This document shows, piece after piece, positions 56,815 through 64,000 of a stretch of DNA of 64,000 bases (the stretch's first letter is position 1; each line of letters opens with the position of its first letter). The notes beneath the pieces were generated by a model, which was given only the letters and a program-made list of their open reading frames with translations, did not search any database and was not told the origin of the DNA. The DNA is from Calditrichota bacterium (GTDB taxonomy: Bacteria > Zhuqueibacterota > Zhuqueibacteria > Zhuqueibacterales > Geothermadaptataceae): assembly GCA_008501765.1 (NCBI GenBank), contig QQUE01000006.1:271355-335354 (forward strand), read 5' to 3'. The position numbers and the translations under genes were made by a program.

Positions 56815-58035
56815 TTGAATCGTCATTTAAGTTATTTCACCCGCAGCAACCAGACCGTGGTCATGGGGGCCATTTATTTTTTTGGTTACGGATCGCTGGG
56901 TACCTGGCTTGGTTTTTTTAATCTGTTTTTAGAACAGCGTGGTTTCTCCGGCAAAGAAATCGGCCTCATTTTGGGAGGCCAGCAGGCAATCCTGTTTTTC
57001 GTCGTCCTCTTTTGGGGACTGCTGGCAGACCGATACGGCAATAAATCAATTCTGGGAATCGTTGCGTTTTTGTCCTTATTTATTATCAATGCGATCCCCC
57101 TGCAATACAGTTTTGTGGCCATGCTTTTGATGATGCTGGGCTGGGCATTTGTCTCACACGCGCAGGGCACTTTGATGGACAGCCTCGTTGTTTCCTACGT
57201 GAAGCGAAGTGGAAAATCTTCATTCGGGGCCATCCGCGTTTGGGGCTCCGTCGGCTGGGCGATGACTAATTTTCTGGTGGGATATTATTTAAAAAGCCAC
57301 GCGCTCACCGATATTTTTGCCCTCGCTTTTTGGGGAATGGTGATTTACTTCATCGTCATAACTTTTTTTGTTCGCGGACAGGAGCGCGATCCTCAACAAC
57401 CAAAATTTGCGTGGGTTCAGTTTCGTACTTTGCTGCAAAAAAAATCAATCCTGTTTTTTCTCTTAATCTTGTTTCTTTACGGAATTTGTGTCACACCGAT
57501 AAATCTGTTTTTAAACTTGTATTTCAAAGAGTTGGGTGGAGATTACCAGATAGTCGGCACAGCATTTGGCCTTAATGCGCTCTCAGAAATACCGCTTTTT
57601 TTTCTTGCAGTTTCGTTAGTCAAACGGTTCGGCCCGCTGCGAATAATCATTTTTTCAATGTTTGTTACCATGCTTCGTTTGCTGGGCTACGGTCAGATTT
57701 CAGATCCGCATGTGGCATTAATTCTCAGCGGACTTAATGGTATTTCCTTCTCATTTTTCTGGGTGGCCACGGTGGATTATCTGCATAAACTGGTGCCGGA
57801 AGAATGGCGTGCAACCGGGCAAGCGCTGCTGTGGGCATTTCATCTTGGGGCTGGTGTGACGGTAGGGAATATTCTCATTGGGTATTTATATGATTTCATC
57901 GGCATGCGCGCTGTGATGACTTTCGATGCTGGGCTGGTTTTGCTGGTTTTGGTGTTCGTGACAGGTTACAGCAAAAAATATGGATCAAACTCAATTGCAT
58001 CGGCTGAAGGAACTCATCCACGCGGGATGGTGTAG
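56815..58035 (+). CDS. MFS transporter (PPP/HcaT-like group)
   Basis: A 406-residue major facilitator with twelve hydrophobic helices. N-terminal YFFGYGSLGTWLGFFNLFL, LFWGLLADRYGNK between helices 2 and 3, and SSFGAIRVWGSVGWA are typical of the LacY/HcaT-like (MFS_1_like) group, which imports small organic acids, sugars or nucleosides. The start is TTG at 56815, with AAGGA about six bases before it. It is divergent from the ECF sigma gene. The substrate cannot be assigned. Confidence 0.9.
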   Translation: MNRHLSYFTRSNQTVVMGAIYFFGYGSLGTWLGFFNLFLEQRGFSGKEIGLILGGQQAILFFVVLFWGLLADRYGNKSILGIVAFLSLFIINAIPLQYSFVAMLLMMLGWAFVSHAQGTLMDSLVVSYVKRSGKSSFGAIRVWGSVGWAMTNFLVGYYLKSHALTDIFALAFWGMVIYFIVITFFVRGQERDPQQPKFAWVQFRTLLQKKSILFFLLILFLYGICVTPINLFLNLYFKELGGDYQIVGTAFGLNALSEIPLFFLAVSLVKRFGPLRIIIFSMFVTMLRLLGYGQISDPHVALILSGLNGISFSFFWVATVDYLHKLVPEEWRATGQALLWAFHLGAGVTVGNILIGYLYDFIGMRAVMTFDAGLVLLVLVFVTGYSKKYGSNSIASAEGTHPRGMV

Positions 58036-58092
58036 GCTGGCAATCTCAATATGGAACTGCCTCACGAGGCGTGATTTTCTCTTGCTTTAACC

Positions 58093-58143
58093 GGTAAATC
58101 CTTGTAGATTGCATATCAAATATTCAATCTACAGGGATTTACC
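58093..58143 (+). promoter_or_regulatory. 19-bp hairpin directly abutting the ATPase start codon
   Basis: GGTAAATCCTTGTAGATTG (58093-58111) pairs fully (one T-G wobble) with 58125-58143 around a 13-base AT-rich loop. The last paired base is immediately before the ATG at 58144, and the only Shine-Dalgarno-like AGGG is inside the 3' arm. It could block translation initiation or mark the end of a mobile unit. Confidence 0.8.
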
Positions 58144-59331
58144 ATGATTCCACGCACTTTAGCTAAAAAATTGAAAGATGATCTTAGCCTGTATCCTGTA
58201 GTAACGCTTACCGGCCCCAGGCAATCTGGCAAAACGACACTTCTAAAAAATCTTCTACCAGAATATAACTACGTATCGCTGGAAGACCCTGATGAAAGGG
58301 AGTATGCGCTTGCGGACCCTCGTGGTTTTCTCTCACGTTTTAACCAATGTGTGATTTTAGATGAAGTTCAGCGTTCCCCTGATTTATTTTCCTATATTCA
58401 AACAATTGTCGATGGGAATGACCACGCCGGTCAATTCATACTTTCTGGTTCACAAAATTTTCTTCTATTTGGCCGCGTCTCGCAATCTCTTGCTGGACGT
58501 ACCAGTATAATCCACCTCATGCCTTTTACAAAAAGAGAATTGGAAAAAGCAGAAAACCTGACAGTGGAAGGCCTGCCCGACACAACCGTTTCAGAAAGTC
58601 CCCGTGATCCATTCCAGGCAATGTTTACCGGATTTTACCCGCGTATCCACGATAAAAAGCTGTCGCCGCAGGAATGGCTTGCTGATTATTTCCAGACTTA
58701 CATTCAACGCGATGTGCGTGAGATTTTGAACGTGGGCGATGTTGGTCTTTTCAGCCGGTTTGTACGGTTATGTGCCGGCAGAGTCGGGCAGGTGCTTAAT
58801 TTTTCATCACTTGCCGCAGATTGTGGTGTAACCCATACAACCGCACGTCGCTGGTTTTCTCTTCTCGAAAGTAGTTTTATTGCGTACCGGATTATGCCAC
58901 ATCATCAAAATTATAACAAACGGCTGGTAAAAGCTTCTAAATTATATTTTTATGATTCCGGTCTGTTGTGTTATCTTCTGCGGATAAAAAGCCCGGATGA
59001 TTTGCGAATTTCTCCTTTTCGAGGTAATATTTTTGAAAGTTTTTGTATTTCGGAATTTGTGAAATCAGCCTATCATCAAAAGAAGGATCCGGATATATTT
59101 TTTTGGCGCGATGCATCAGGGCACGAAATAGATATGCTTGTGGAACGAAGTGAGAAAATTGTTCCAATTGAAATAAAATCGAGTGAGACGTTTAACTCCA
59201 GTTTTATCAGTGGATTGCTCTATTGGCTTGATTTATCAAAAGGAAATAGGGAAGATGCCATATTATTATATGGCGGGAACAAGAAAATGAAATTTAAAGG
59301 GGTAAATGTCATTCCATGGGCACTGCTGTGA
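58144..59331 (+). CDS. ATP-binding protein (AAA_14 with DUF4143)
   Basis: A 395-residue protein with an N-terminal AAA_14 ATPase (Walker A GPRQSGKTTLLK, residues about 23-34; Walker B CVILDEVQRSPDLF), a middle winged helix (SLAADCGVTHTTARRWFSLL), and a C-terminal DUF4143 domain with a PD-(D/E)xK-like pattern (HEIDMLVE...VPIEIKSSE, about 340-360). These are widespread, often mobile solo genes, with suggested roles in defence or addiction but no established function. The ATG at 58144 touches a strong hairpin. Confidence 0.9.
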   Translation: MIPRTLAKKLKDDLSLYPVVTLTGPRQSGKTTLLKNLLPEYNYVSLEDPDEREYALADPRGFLSRFNQCVILDEVQRSPDLFSYIQTIVDGNDHAGQFILSGSQNFLLFGRVSQSLAGRTSIIHLMPFTKRELEKAENLTVEGLPDTTVSESPRDPFQAMFTGFYPRIHDKKLSPQEWLADYFQTYIQRDVREILNVGDVGLFSRFVRLCAGRVGQVLNFSSLAADCGVTHTTARRWFSLLESSFIAYRIMPHHQNYNKRLVKASKLYFYDSGLLCYLLRIKSPDDLRISPFRGNIFESFCISEFVKSAYHQKKDPDIFFWRDASGHEIDMLVERSEKIVPIEIKSSETFNSSFISGLLYWLDLSKGNREDAILLYGGNKKMKFKGVNVIPWALL

Positions 59332-59388
59332 GTCTTTTACATTCATTAAAAGTATGCGGATTCTCTCTTTAGTTAAGCATGAAAGAAC

Positions 59389-60303
59389 TCAATCAATCAC
59401 CATCAAATCAGCGCCGACGATAACTTTGCCATCGTATGTTTGACTGATTTCATCGAGCAAATCCTGCTCATTGCCCTCCCAGAATAAAATATGATACAGA
59501 ACGAGCAAAGCCGGTTTTGCACGGGCTGCAATCTCCCCAAGTTCCAGGGTGGAAGTGTGGTTTCTCTTGTGATATTTTTTCCAGAATGGTGGTTTGTTAT
59601 CCCACGATTTTTTGTGGTAGACCTCGTGCAGAAGTATGTCTGCATTCTGAGCATATTTTTCCAGATTTTTGCTCGGTGTCGTATCTCCGGAAATGACAAT
59701 GACTTTATCCGGCGTAGTAAATCGGAAACCAAAAGCATTGGGCCAGCTTCCATGCGTTACTGCGAACGCCTCCACTTTTACTAAATCATCCCGATAAACC
59801 AAACCCGAATCAATCTCTTGTACTTCAATTCGCCAGCCCTGATTGTTGGCGGGTTCGAGGCCGTAAAGGCGATATTTAATATCAGCTTGATAGGCTGCGA
59901 GAATGTGTTCGGCCATGTTTTTTGTGCCTTCAGGCCCGTAAATCTTTAGTGGCGCATCGCGCTCCAACACCCAGGGAGTCAGCAGTAAATCTGCAAAGCC
60001 GACGGTGTGATCAGAATGCAGATGGGTGAGAAAAACGGTATCCAGATTTTTCACAGTGAGCGCTTCGATGTTACCGCCCCAGTTTGGTGACATGGCAGCT
60101 GCCTGCCGCACCAGCCCCGGACCCATATCGATTATGTAGGATTTATCATCGACTACAATAGCCACGGAACAACCGGACCGTTCGGGATCGGGATTTGGTG
60201 TTCCGGTGCCGAGCAAAACCAATTTTGTCCGGGACGGTTTTTCAGTGGCAATTAGAAAAAGCGGGAGAGTGAGGAACCATATTAAAAAAGTGAATTTCTT
60301 CAT
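59389..60303 (-). CDS. Exported MBL-fold hydrolase (RNase Z/arylsulfatase-like)
   Basis: A 304-residue metallo-beta-lactamase-fold protein with a Sec signal (MKKFTFLIWFLTLPLFLIA). Zinc ligands appear in FLTHLHSDHTVGFAD (HxHxDH), VTHGSWPNAFGF, VISGDTTPSKNL and LLVLYHILFW, with GTGTPNPDPERSG near the start, as in RNase Z-like and exported arylsulfatase-type hydrolases. A periplasmic location argues against tRNA processing. The ATG at 60303 is preferred over 60327 because it begins the signal peptide. It follows the large lipoprotein gene on the same strand after 57 bases. Confidence 0.88.
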   Translation of the reverse strand: MKKFTFLIWFLTLPLFLIATEKPSRTKLVLLGTGTPNPDPERSGCSVAIVVDDKSYIIDMGPGLVRQAAAMSPNWGGNIEALTVKNLDTVFLTHLHSDHTVGFADLLLTPWVLERDAPLKIYGPEGTKNMAEHILAAYQADIKYRLYGLEPANNQGWRIEVQEIDSGLVYRDDLVKVEAFAVTHGSWPNAFGFRFTTPDKVIVISGDTTPSKNLEKYAQNADILLHEVYHKKSWDNKPPFWKKYHKRNHTSTLELGEIAARAKPALLVLYHILFWEGNEQDLLDEISQTYDGKVIVGADLMVID

Positions 60304-60360
60304 TTTACTCACGCTGGCCTCACGCAATTTTGGTTATTGTGTTCGTGGGAGAATTGAAAG

Positions 60361-63300
60361 CTATTTTTGATCAAACCACCGCATCACAGCGCGCATGACC
60401 GAGTCGCGGGATTTCTGTTCCAAAATAGTCTCGAATGGAAATCCAAAAATGACGATATCGCAGTTGCCTTTGTGCCCAACGGCAGCGCTGATATTGTTTT
60501 CTGCGTAGCGCAAAATTGTGCGACTATGTACCCCGGCAGGTTCGAGTCCGTCGGGAGCTTCCGCAGCGTATATTTGGCTGTTGAGCTCGGTGTTAAATGA
60601 AAATTTAGGGATAATTGCATGGAAGAGCGGATCGTTGGCGACGATGCCCCCGCTACGGGCAGCCCAGTTTGTACGGTGCCTGAATTTGAGTGTGTCCTGT
60701 GCAAAAGCTGAATCAGCAAAGCTCACATCGGGTTTCGAAATTAAATCTGTCCCGATATAGCTACCCGACATAAATAGATTGCCCCCGTGCTGCGTGTACT
60801 CAGCAATTGCCTGGCGCAATTCGGGAGTAAAAATACGATAGTGTTTAGGCATGTTTTCACGCTGGGCGGCCGTCTCTTTTTCTTCCCCGAAAATAAAATC
60901 CACGAAATTGAATTTGTTCAAATTTACCTTTTGTGATTCGATTGTTTCGTCACTGCATGAGACAAAAGAGTAGCCAAGATTGCGCAGCGACGTGCCGTGC
61001 AAATAAGGAAAATCGAAGGTGTTGCCGGCAATTATTTTCGTTTCGTGGGTGCTGAAACTGGCCCCGTGGCCGGGCGCATCGTCGTCGAGCCAGTTGGAGT
61101 TTGCGTCGAGATTGTATTGCTGCCCGATATAATTGAGGTCGTAGCGGTCAGGCACGCCCTGATCCCATAAATCGCTAAAACCAAGCAGGCTGCCTTCCTC
61201 AATTGTGGCCGCTGTCGCGACACGGTCGAAAGCGTTGATAATTAAGACAACTCCTTTACTTGAATCGGCGCGGCAAACTGAAAGTATTTCTGACGGCATG
61301 CTTTGGCCACCCTCGTTGACAGCGCTCACTTTATAACTGTAAATTTTGTCCGTTTCCAGGCTGTCAATCACCATTTTATTCGTGGAAACAAGTCGACCGT
61401 TATCAAATGCACCACTGTCAATGCGCGTGTAAACGATGAAGTTTTTTGCTTCGGCTGTCGGTTCCAATGAATCGGCAACCGCTTGCCAATGGAGTTCGAT
61501 GGCCGCAGAATCGACAAATTCTATTGCAAAATGATCTACAGGCAAAGGTTGCACGACGTATTCTATCTGGTTGTGCACAGCAAGAAATTTTAGCATAGCT
61601 TTATAAATAGACCGGCTGACATCGAACCGAAAACGCGGATCGAGTGCGAATTTCATATCAAGAAAATTGTGGTGGGATAATAGTTCCAACAATGCCGAGG
61701 GCACATTTGGCCGATAAGCTTCACTGTATTCTTTGTCCCATATGCTGCGTCTCGTCCAAACCGGATCGTACTTGTGACGAATATCTTCGACGAGCTGTGT
61801 TTGCAGCATGTCGGCAAAATCACGATTGGCATAACGCGAAACAAAATCAGGAAAAAAACGGGTGGTATCGCTGCCCATCGAGCTGTAAATAAGCAGTGTA
61901 CCCAGGGTGGTGTCATTGCGCGTGAAACCAGCGTCGGTGTGGAAAGACAGGCTCAAATCGATGGGAATTCCCAATCCTTTTTCCTGGCGGTTTTTGGCGG
62001 GACCGAATGGCGAACCACGCAGGTAATTAACCCATTCGCCGCGCGAGAGGTAATCGTCGATATAGTCATTTTCTTGTTCAGTTACATTATAAACCAAAGA
62101 ATCCGGCATGCCGGCAAACTGTAAATAATAACGTGCCGCTTCGACAAATCGTGGCCGGCCACTGGTCGAACCACCCCGTGAAACTGTGCCCATGCCACCG
62201 CCGAAACGAACGGCATCTGCGGAAACCCAGCTCGACGAATCGGTACTTAAATTTGTTAAAACAACTTTTTGCGTTTGTGGGAAAAATCCCTTGGTAAAAC
62301 GAAATTGCCCGAGATAAATCCACGTGCGCCCGCCAATTTGCTGATTCACCGAAAATTCGGTGTGGCCACCTGTATGAAAAACGGTGTAGCGGGCATCGGT
62401 TGCGTGGCTGTCTGCCGGAGCGTAGGTAATTGACACAAAGTAGTCGCCGGTTTCTGGAATATCTGGAATCCATTCTACTGCTGCTGACGCAAGCGTATCG
62501 GATTTGATGCTGCGGCATGTTCCTGTATAAAAAGGATTTATCGACCCGATATATGGCAAATTCCCAACGGAAAATCCCGGCTGCAAATCCTGCCATGCGA
62601 TGGTATCACCCACAGATTTCTCCAAATAGACCAATGAATCAGCCGGACTATCGTTGTCGACAATGACTTCGTTGGTCTGAATGTCTCTTTCACGTGGCAG
62701 CAGGACGTGGGCTCCGGCATTTTCCAGCATCGGAAGAAGATAAGGAACTGTAAAACTCATCGGCAGCAAATCTTCGACAGTTTGGAAAACCCGCGCCCGC
62801 TGCCATTCCCAGCGCTGCAGACCTTGTTCGAAATACCAGCCGTGGCTGTGCCACAATGCAATATGCCGGTTCTGTAATCCCAGCTCAGGTGCATATTTTG
62901 CGCTCAAATTTGTGACCAATGGTATCACAAAGTCGTGCTCACGCGCCAACCGTGTCGTGTCGTAATCTGCCAGTGGGCGAAAAATATTAGGGATCAGCGC
63001 TTCGATTGGTTGTTCGATCGTGCGAAGATTAATTTTATAATTTTTAAATTTTTTACCGAGATTTTGTTCGATTGCGTTTCGAATTTGCGCGGTATTTTCC
63101 GGGCGAAAAGCTAAGTAGCTGAAGGGTTCATTGAAATTTATTTCAAGCACCGATTCAGATTTATTTATAATGATGGTGTCGATGCGCGAATAACGGTTAA
63201 TGGCCAACGGATTGGAATGTGTGATGCAATCTTGTAAAAATTTGTCGACAGCAACATAAGCCTGCTGTGCTGTTTTATCGAGATTTGATATATCATAACG

Positions 63301-63384
63301 CGGTGTGCGGTACTTTTTAAAAAAAGGTGGCGCACAACTCGTCGTTGAAATGAGAAGAAAGAGCAAAACGAATCGTTGTTTCAT
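60361..63384 (-). CDS. Large lipoprotein: amidase-type hydrolase with inserted golvesin domain and fibronectin III
   Basis: A 1007-residue lipoprotein (LISTTSCAPPF, Cys near residue 17). After an N-terminal propeptide-like segment (about 30-155), an amidase_3-like fold begins (IALWHSHGWYFE, about 176-187) and is interrupted by a golvesin-type beta domain (about 255-400: YFVSITYAPADSHATDARYTV, TWIYLGQFRFTKG, VSADAVRFGGG). It resumes with LSLSFHTDAGF and ALLELLSHHNF, carrying zinc-ligand His and Glu. A fibronectin III domain (about 640-730) and a Rossmann-like C-terminal region (about 735-1007) follow. Probably a cell-wall or matrix hydrolase; the amidase assignment is by motif only. Confidence 0.82.
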   Translation of the reverse strand: MKQRFVLLFLLISTTSCAPPFFKKYRTPRYDISNLDKTAQQAYVAVDKFLQDCITHSNPLAINRYSRIDTIIINKSESVLEINFNEPFSYLAFRPENTAQIRNAIEQNLGKKFKNYKINLRTIEQPIEALIPNIFRPLADYDTTRLAREHDFVIPLVTNLSAKYAPELGLQNRHIALWHSHGWYFEQGLQRWEWQRARVFQTVEDLLPMSFTVPYLLPMLENAGAHVLLPRERDIQTNEVIVDNDSPADSLVYLEKSVGDTIAWQDLQPGFSVGNLPYIGSINPFYTGTCRSIKSDTLASAAVEWIPDIPETGDYFVSITYAPADSHATDARYTVFHTGGHTEFSVNQQIGGRTWIYLGQFRFTKGFFPQTQKVVLTNLSTDSSSWVSADAVRFGGGMGTVSRGGSTSGRPRFVEAARYYLQFAGMPDSLVYNVTEQENDYIDDYLSRGEWVNYLRGSPFGPAKNRQEKGLGIPIDLSLSFHTDAGFTRNDTTLGTLLIYSSMGSDTTRFFPDFVSRYANRDFADMLQTQLVEDIRHKYDPVWTRRSIWDKEYSEAYRPNVPSALLELLSHHNFLDMKFALDPRFRFDVSRSIYKAMLKFLAVHNQIEYVVQPLPVDHFAIEFVDSAAIELHWQAVADSLEPTAEAKNFIVYTRIDSGAFDNGRLVSTNKMVIDSLETDKIYSYKVSAVNEGGQSMPSEILSVCRADSSKGVVLIINAFDRVATAATIEEGSLLGFSDLWDQGVPDRYDLNYIGQQYNLDANSNWLDDDAPGHGASFSTHETKIIAGNTFDFPYLHGTSLRNLGYSFVSCSDETIESQKVNLNKFNFVDFIFGEEKETAAQRENMPKHYRIFTPELRQAIAEYTQHGGNLFMSGSYIGTDLISKPDVSFADSAFAQDTLKFRHRTNWAARSGGIVANDPLFHAIIPKFSFNTELNSQIYAAEAPDGLEPAGVHSRTILRYAENNISAAVGHKGNCDIVIFGFPFETILEQKSRDSVMRAVMRWFDQK

Positions 63385-64000
63385 AATTATTATTTATCCT
63401 GAAAGAAAAAGGCTGGCAAATTTAGAATTAAAATTAACGTTTTTTCAGGATAGAATGCAAATTTTTTCTTTGCAGCATAGATAATAATGGTGGGTGTGGT
63501 CTAATTCTTTCGTTTAACGGAAGAAGACTTGATATTTATGAAAAGTGAGATAAACATGTCAACAGCCAAATATTTTGCCATATTTTTTCGTTTCCTGCAA
63601 GGGCCCAACAGAATGTCCAGCTCCCGCAGAGATAACTACACCGAATAAGTATCCCACAAATGCAGGGAGATGGGCAGGGAAATACATGGATTTATTGTTT
63701 CTGCTAGTTTAAAACTATGCGCTTCCAGCGCAAGACTTTCCGTTACTGCCATAAAAAATAAAGATGCAATGCAAATATTGAATTGAAGAAACTTCAGCCA
63801 CTGATTTACACTGATTGAACACAGATTTTATCGGGTTTAAAAAATCCGTGTTTCATCGGTGTTAATCTGTGGCCAATAAAAGCATTTCCTGTTTGGCGTA
63901 GGCGCTGGGCGAAAGATCATTTTAATGACCAATTGAAAAAGATGGCTTACAAATTATGAAAATTTAATGCTTGAATAATGGACTTTCAGTCCTGGCCAAA
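63385..64000. other. Non-coding tail of the window
   Basis: No gene is supported in these 616 bases, apart from a 36-codon frame from 63538 that lacks similarity and a well-spaced ribosome-binding site. A long imperfect inverted repeat lies at 63797-63873. Confidence 0.5.
63797..63873. repeat. Imperfect 33-base inverted repeat (CCACTGATTTACACTGATT type)
   Basis: The left arm (63797-63829) and the reverse complement of the right arm (63841-63873) agree at about 27 of 33 positions around an 11-base loop. Repeats of this look are scattered in many environmental bacterial genomes. Confidence 0.75.

Noticed and set aside
63538..63648. Plus-strand frame of 36 codons near the window end
   Set aside because: It lacks similarity and its GGAAGAAG is about 12 bases from the ATG; treated as chance.

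Overview
The window is a contiguous bacterial chromosome segment of moderate to low GC, densely coding and mostly housekeeping. The organism is Gram-negative: it has KDO synthesis (kdsB, kdsA, kdsD), LPS export genes (lptC, lptA, lptB), a TonB-dependent receptor and several lipoproteins. A secreted lamin-tail protein ends in a NPFNPETTI...LLGQRVATL type C-terminal sorting domain (type IX secretion), and outer-membrane proteins resemble those of the FCB superphylum. I read it as an FCB-group bacterium (Calditrichota, KSB1, Ignavibacteria or similar). No tRNA, rRNA, CRISPR array, phage or transposase gene was seen.

Layout. 1-0.85 kb: end of a ribosomal operon (rpoA tail, rplQ, terminator). 0.9-5.6 kb: phosphoesterase, DNRLRE-type lipoprotein, outer-membrane barrel, TPR lipoprotein. 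5.7-13.7 kb: glyA-nrdR, tatC-PHP-MBL hydrolase, rng-rplU-rpmA, mdh. 13.9-23.9 kb: gatC-kdsB-pyrG-kdsA-kdsD-acyltransferase, then lptC-lptA-lptB-rpoN; kdsC is missing from its usual place. 23.9-29.8 kb (minus): sorting-domain protein, CYTH protein, and a cobalamin uptake operon with promoter, B12 riboswitch, TonB receptor (BtuB) and a BtuG-like propeller lipoprotein. 30-41 kb: Lys/Arg-repeat outer-membrane protein, SpoIIE-type phosphatase, LEA-2 lipoprotein, PAP2 protein, and an HTH-EIIA fusion regulator overlapping the first of two ClC chloride channels.

41.2-52 kb is the repeat-rich accessory stretch. It holds a 368-bp non-coding element with perfect 15-bp terminal inverted repeats around four 78-bp units, a DUF1028 gene facing a decayed oxidoreductase, an S9 peptidase, an RDD protein and lutABC. 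A mosaic follows in which an SRPBCC gene lies between 139-bp direct repeats made from the 3' end of the neighbouring corrinoid adenosyltransferase gene plus a REP-like hairpin. 52-64 kb: metY-metX behind a structured leader with an intrinsic terminator and bracketed by double palindromes; an ECF sigma/anti-sigma/periplasmic protein operon; an MFS transporter; an AAA/DUF4143 ATPase whose start codon abuts a 19-bp hairpin; an exported MBL hydrolase; and a large golvesin/amidase lipoprotein.

How it fits together: corrinoid capture (BtuG-like, BtuB) and adenosylation (PduO type) frame a B12 theme. KDO synthesis, Lpt transport and a LpxL-type acyltransferase form an outer-membrane module. The most unusual content is the non-coding repeats at 41.7-42.0 and 50.2-51.3 kb and the metY leader.
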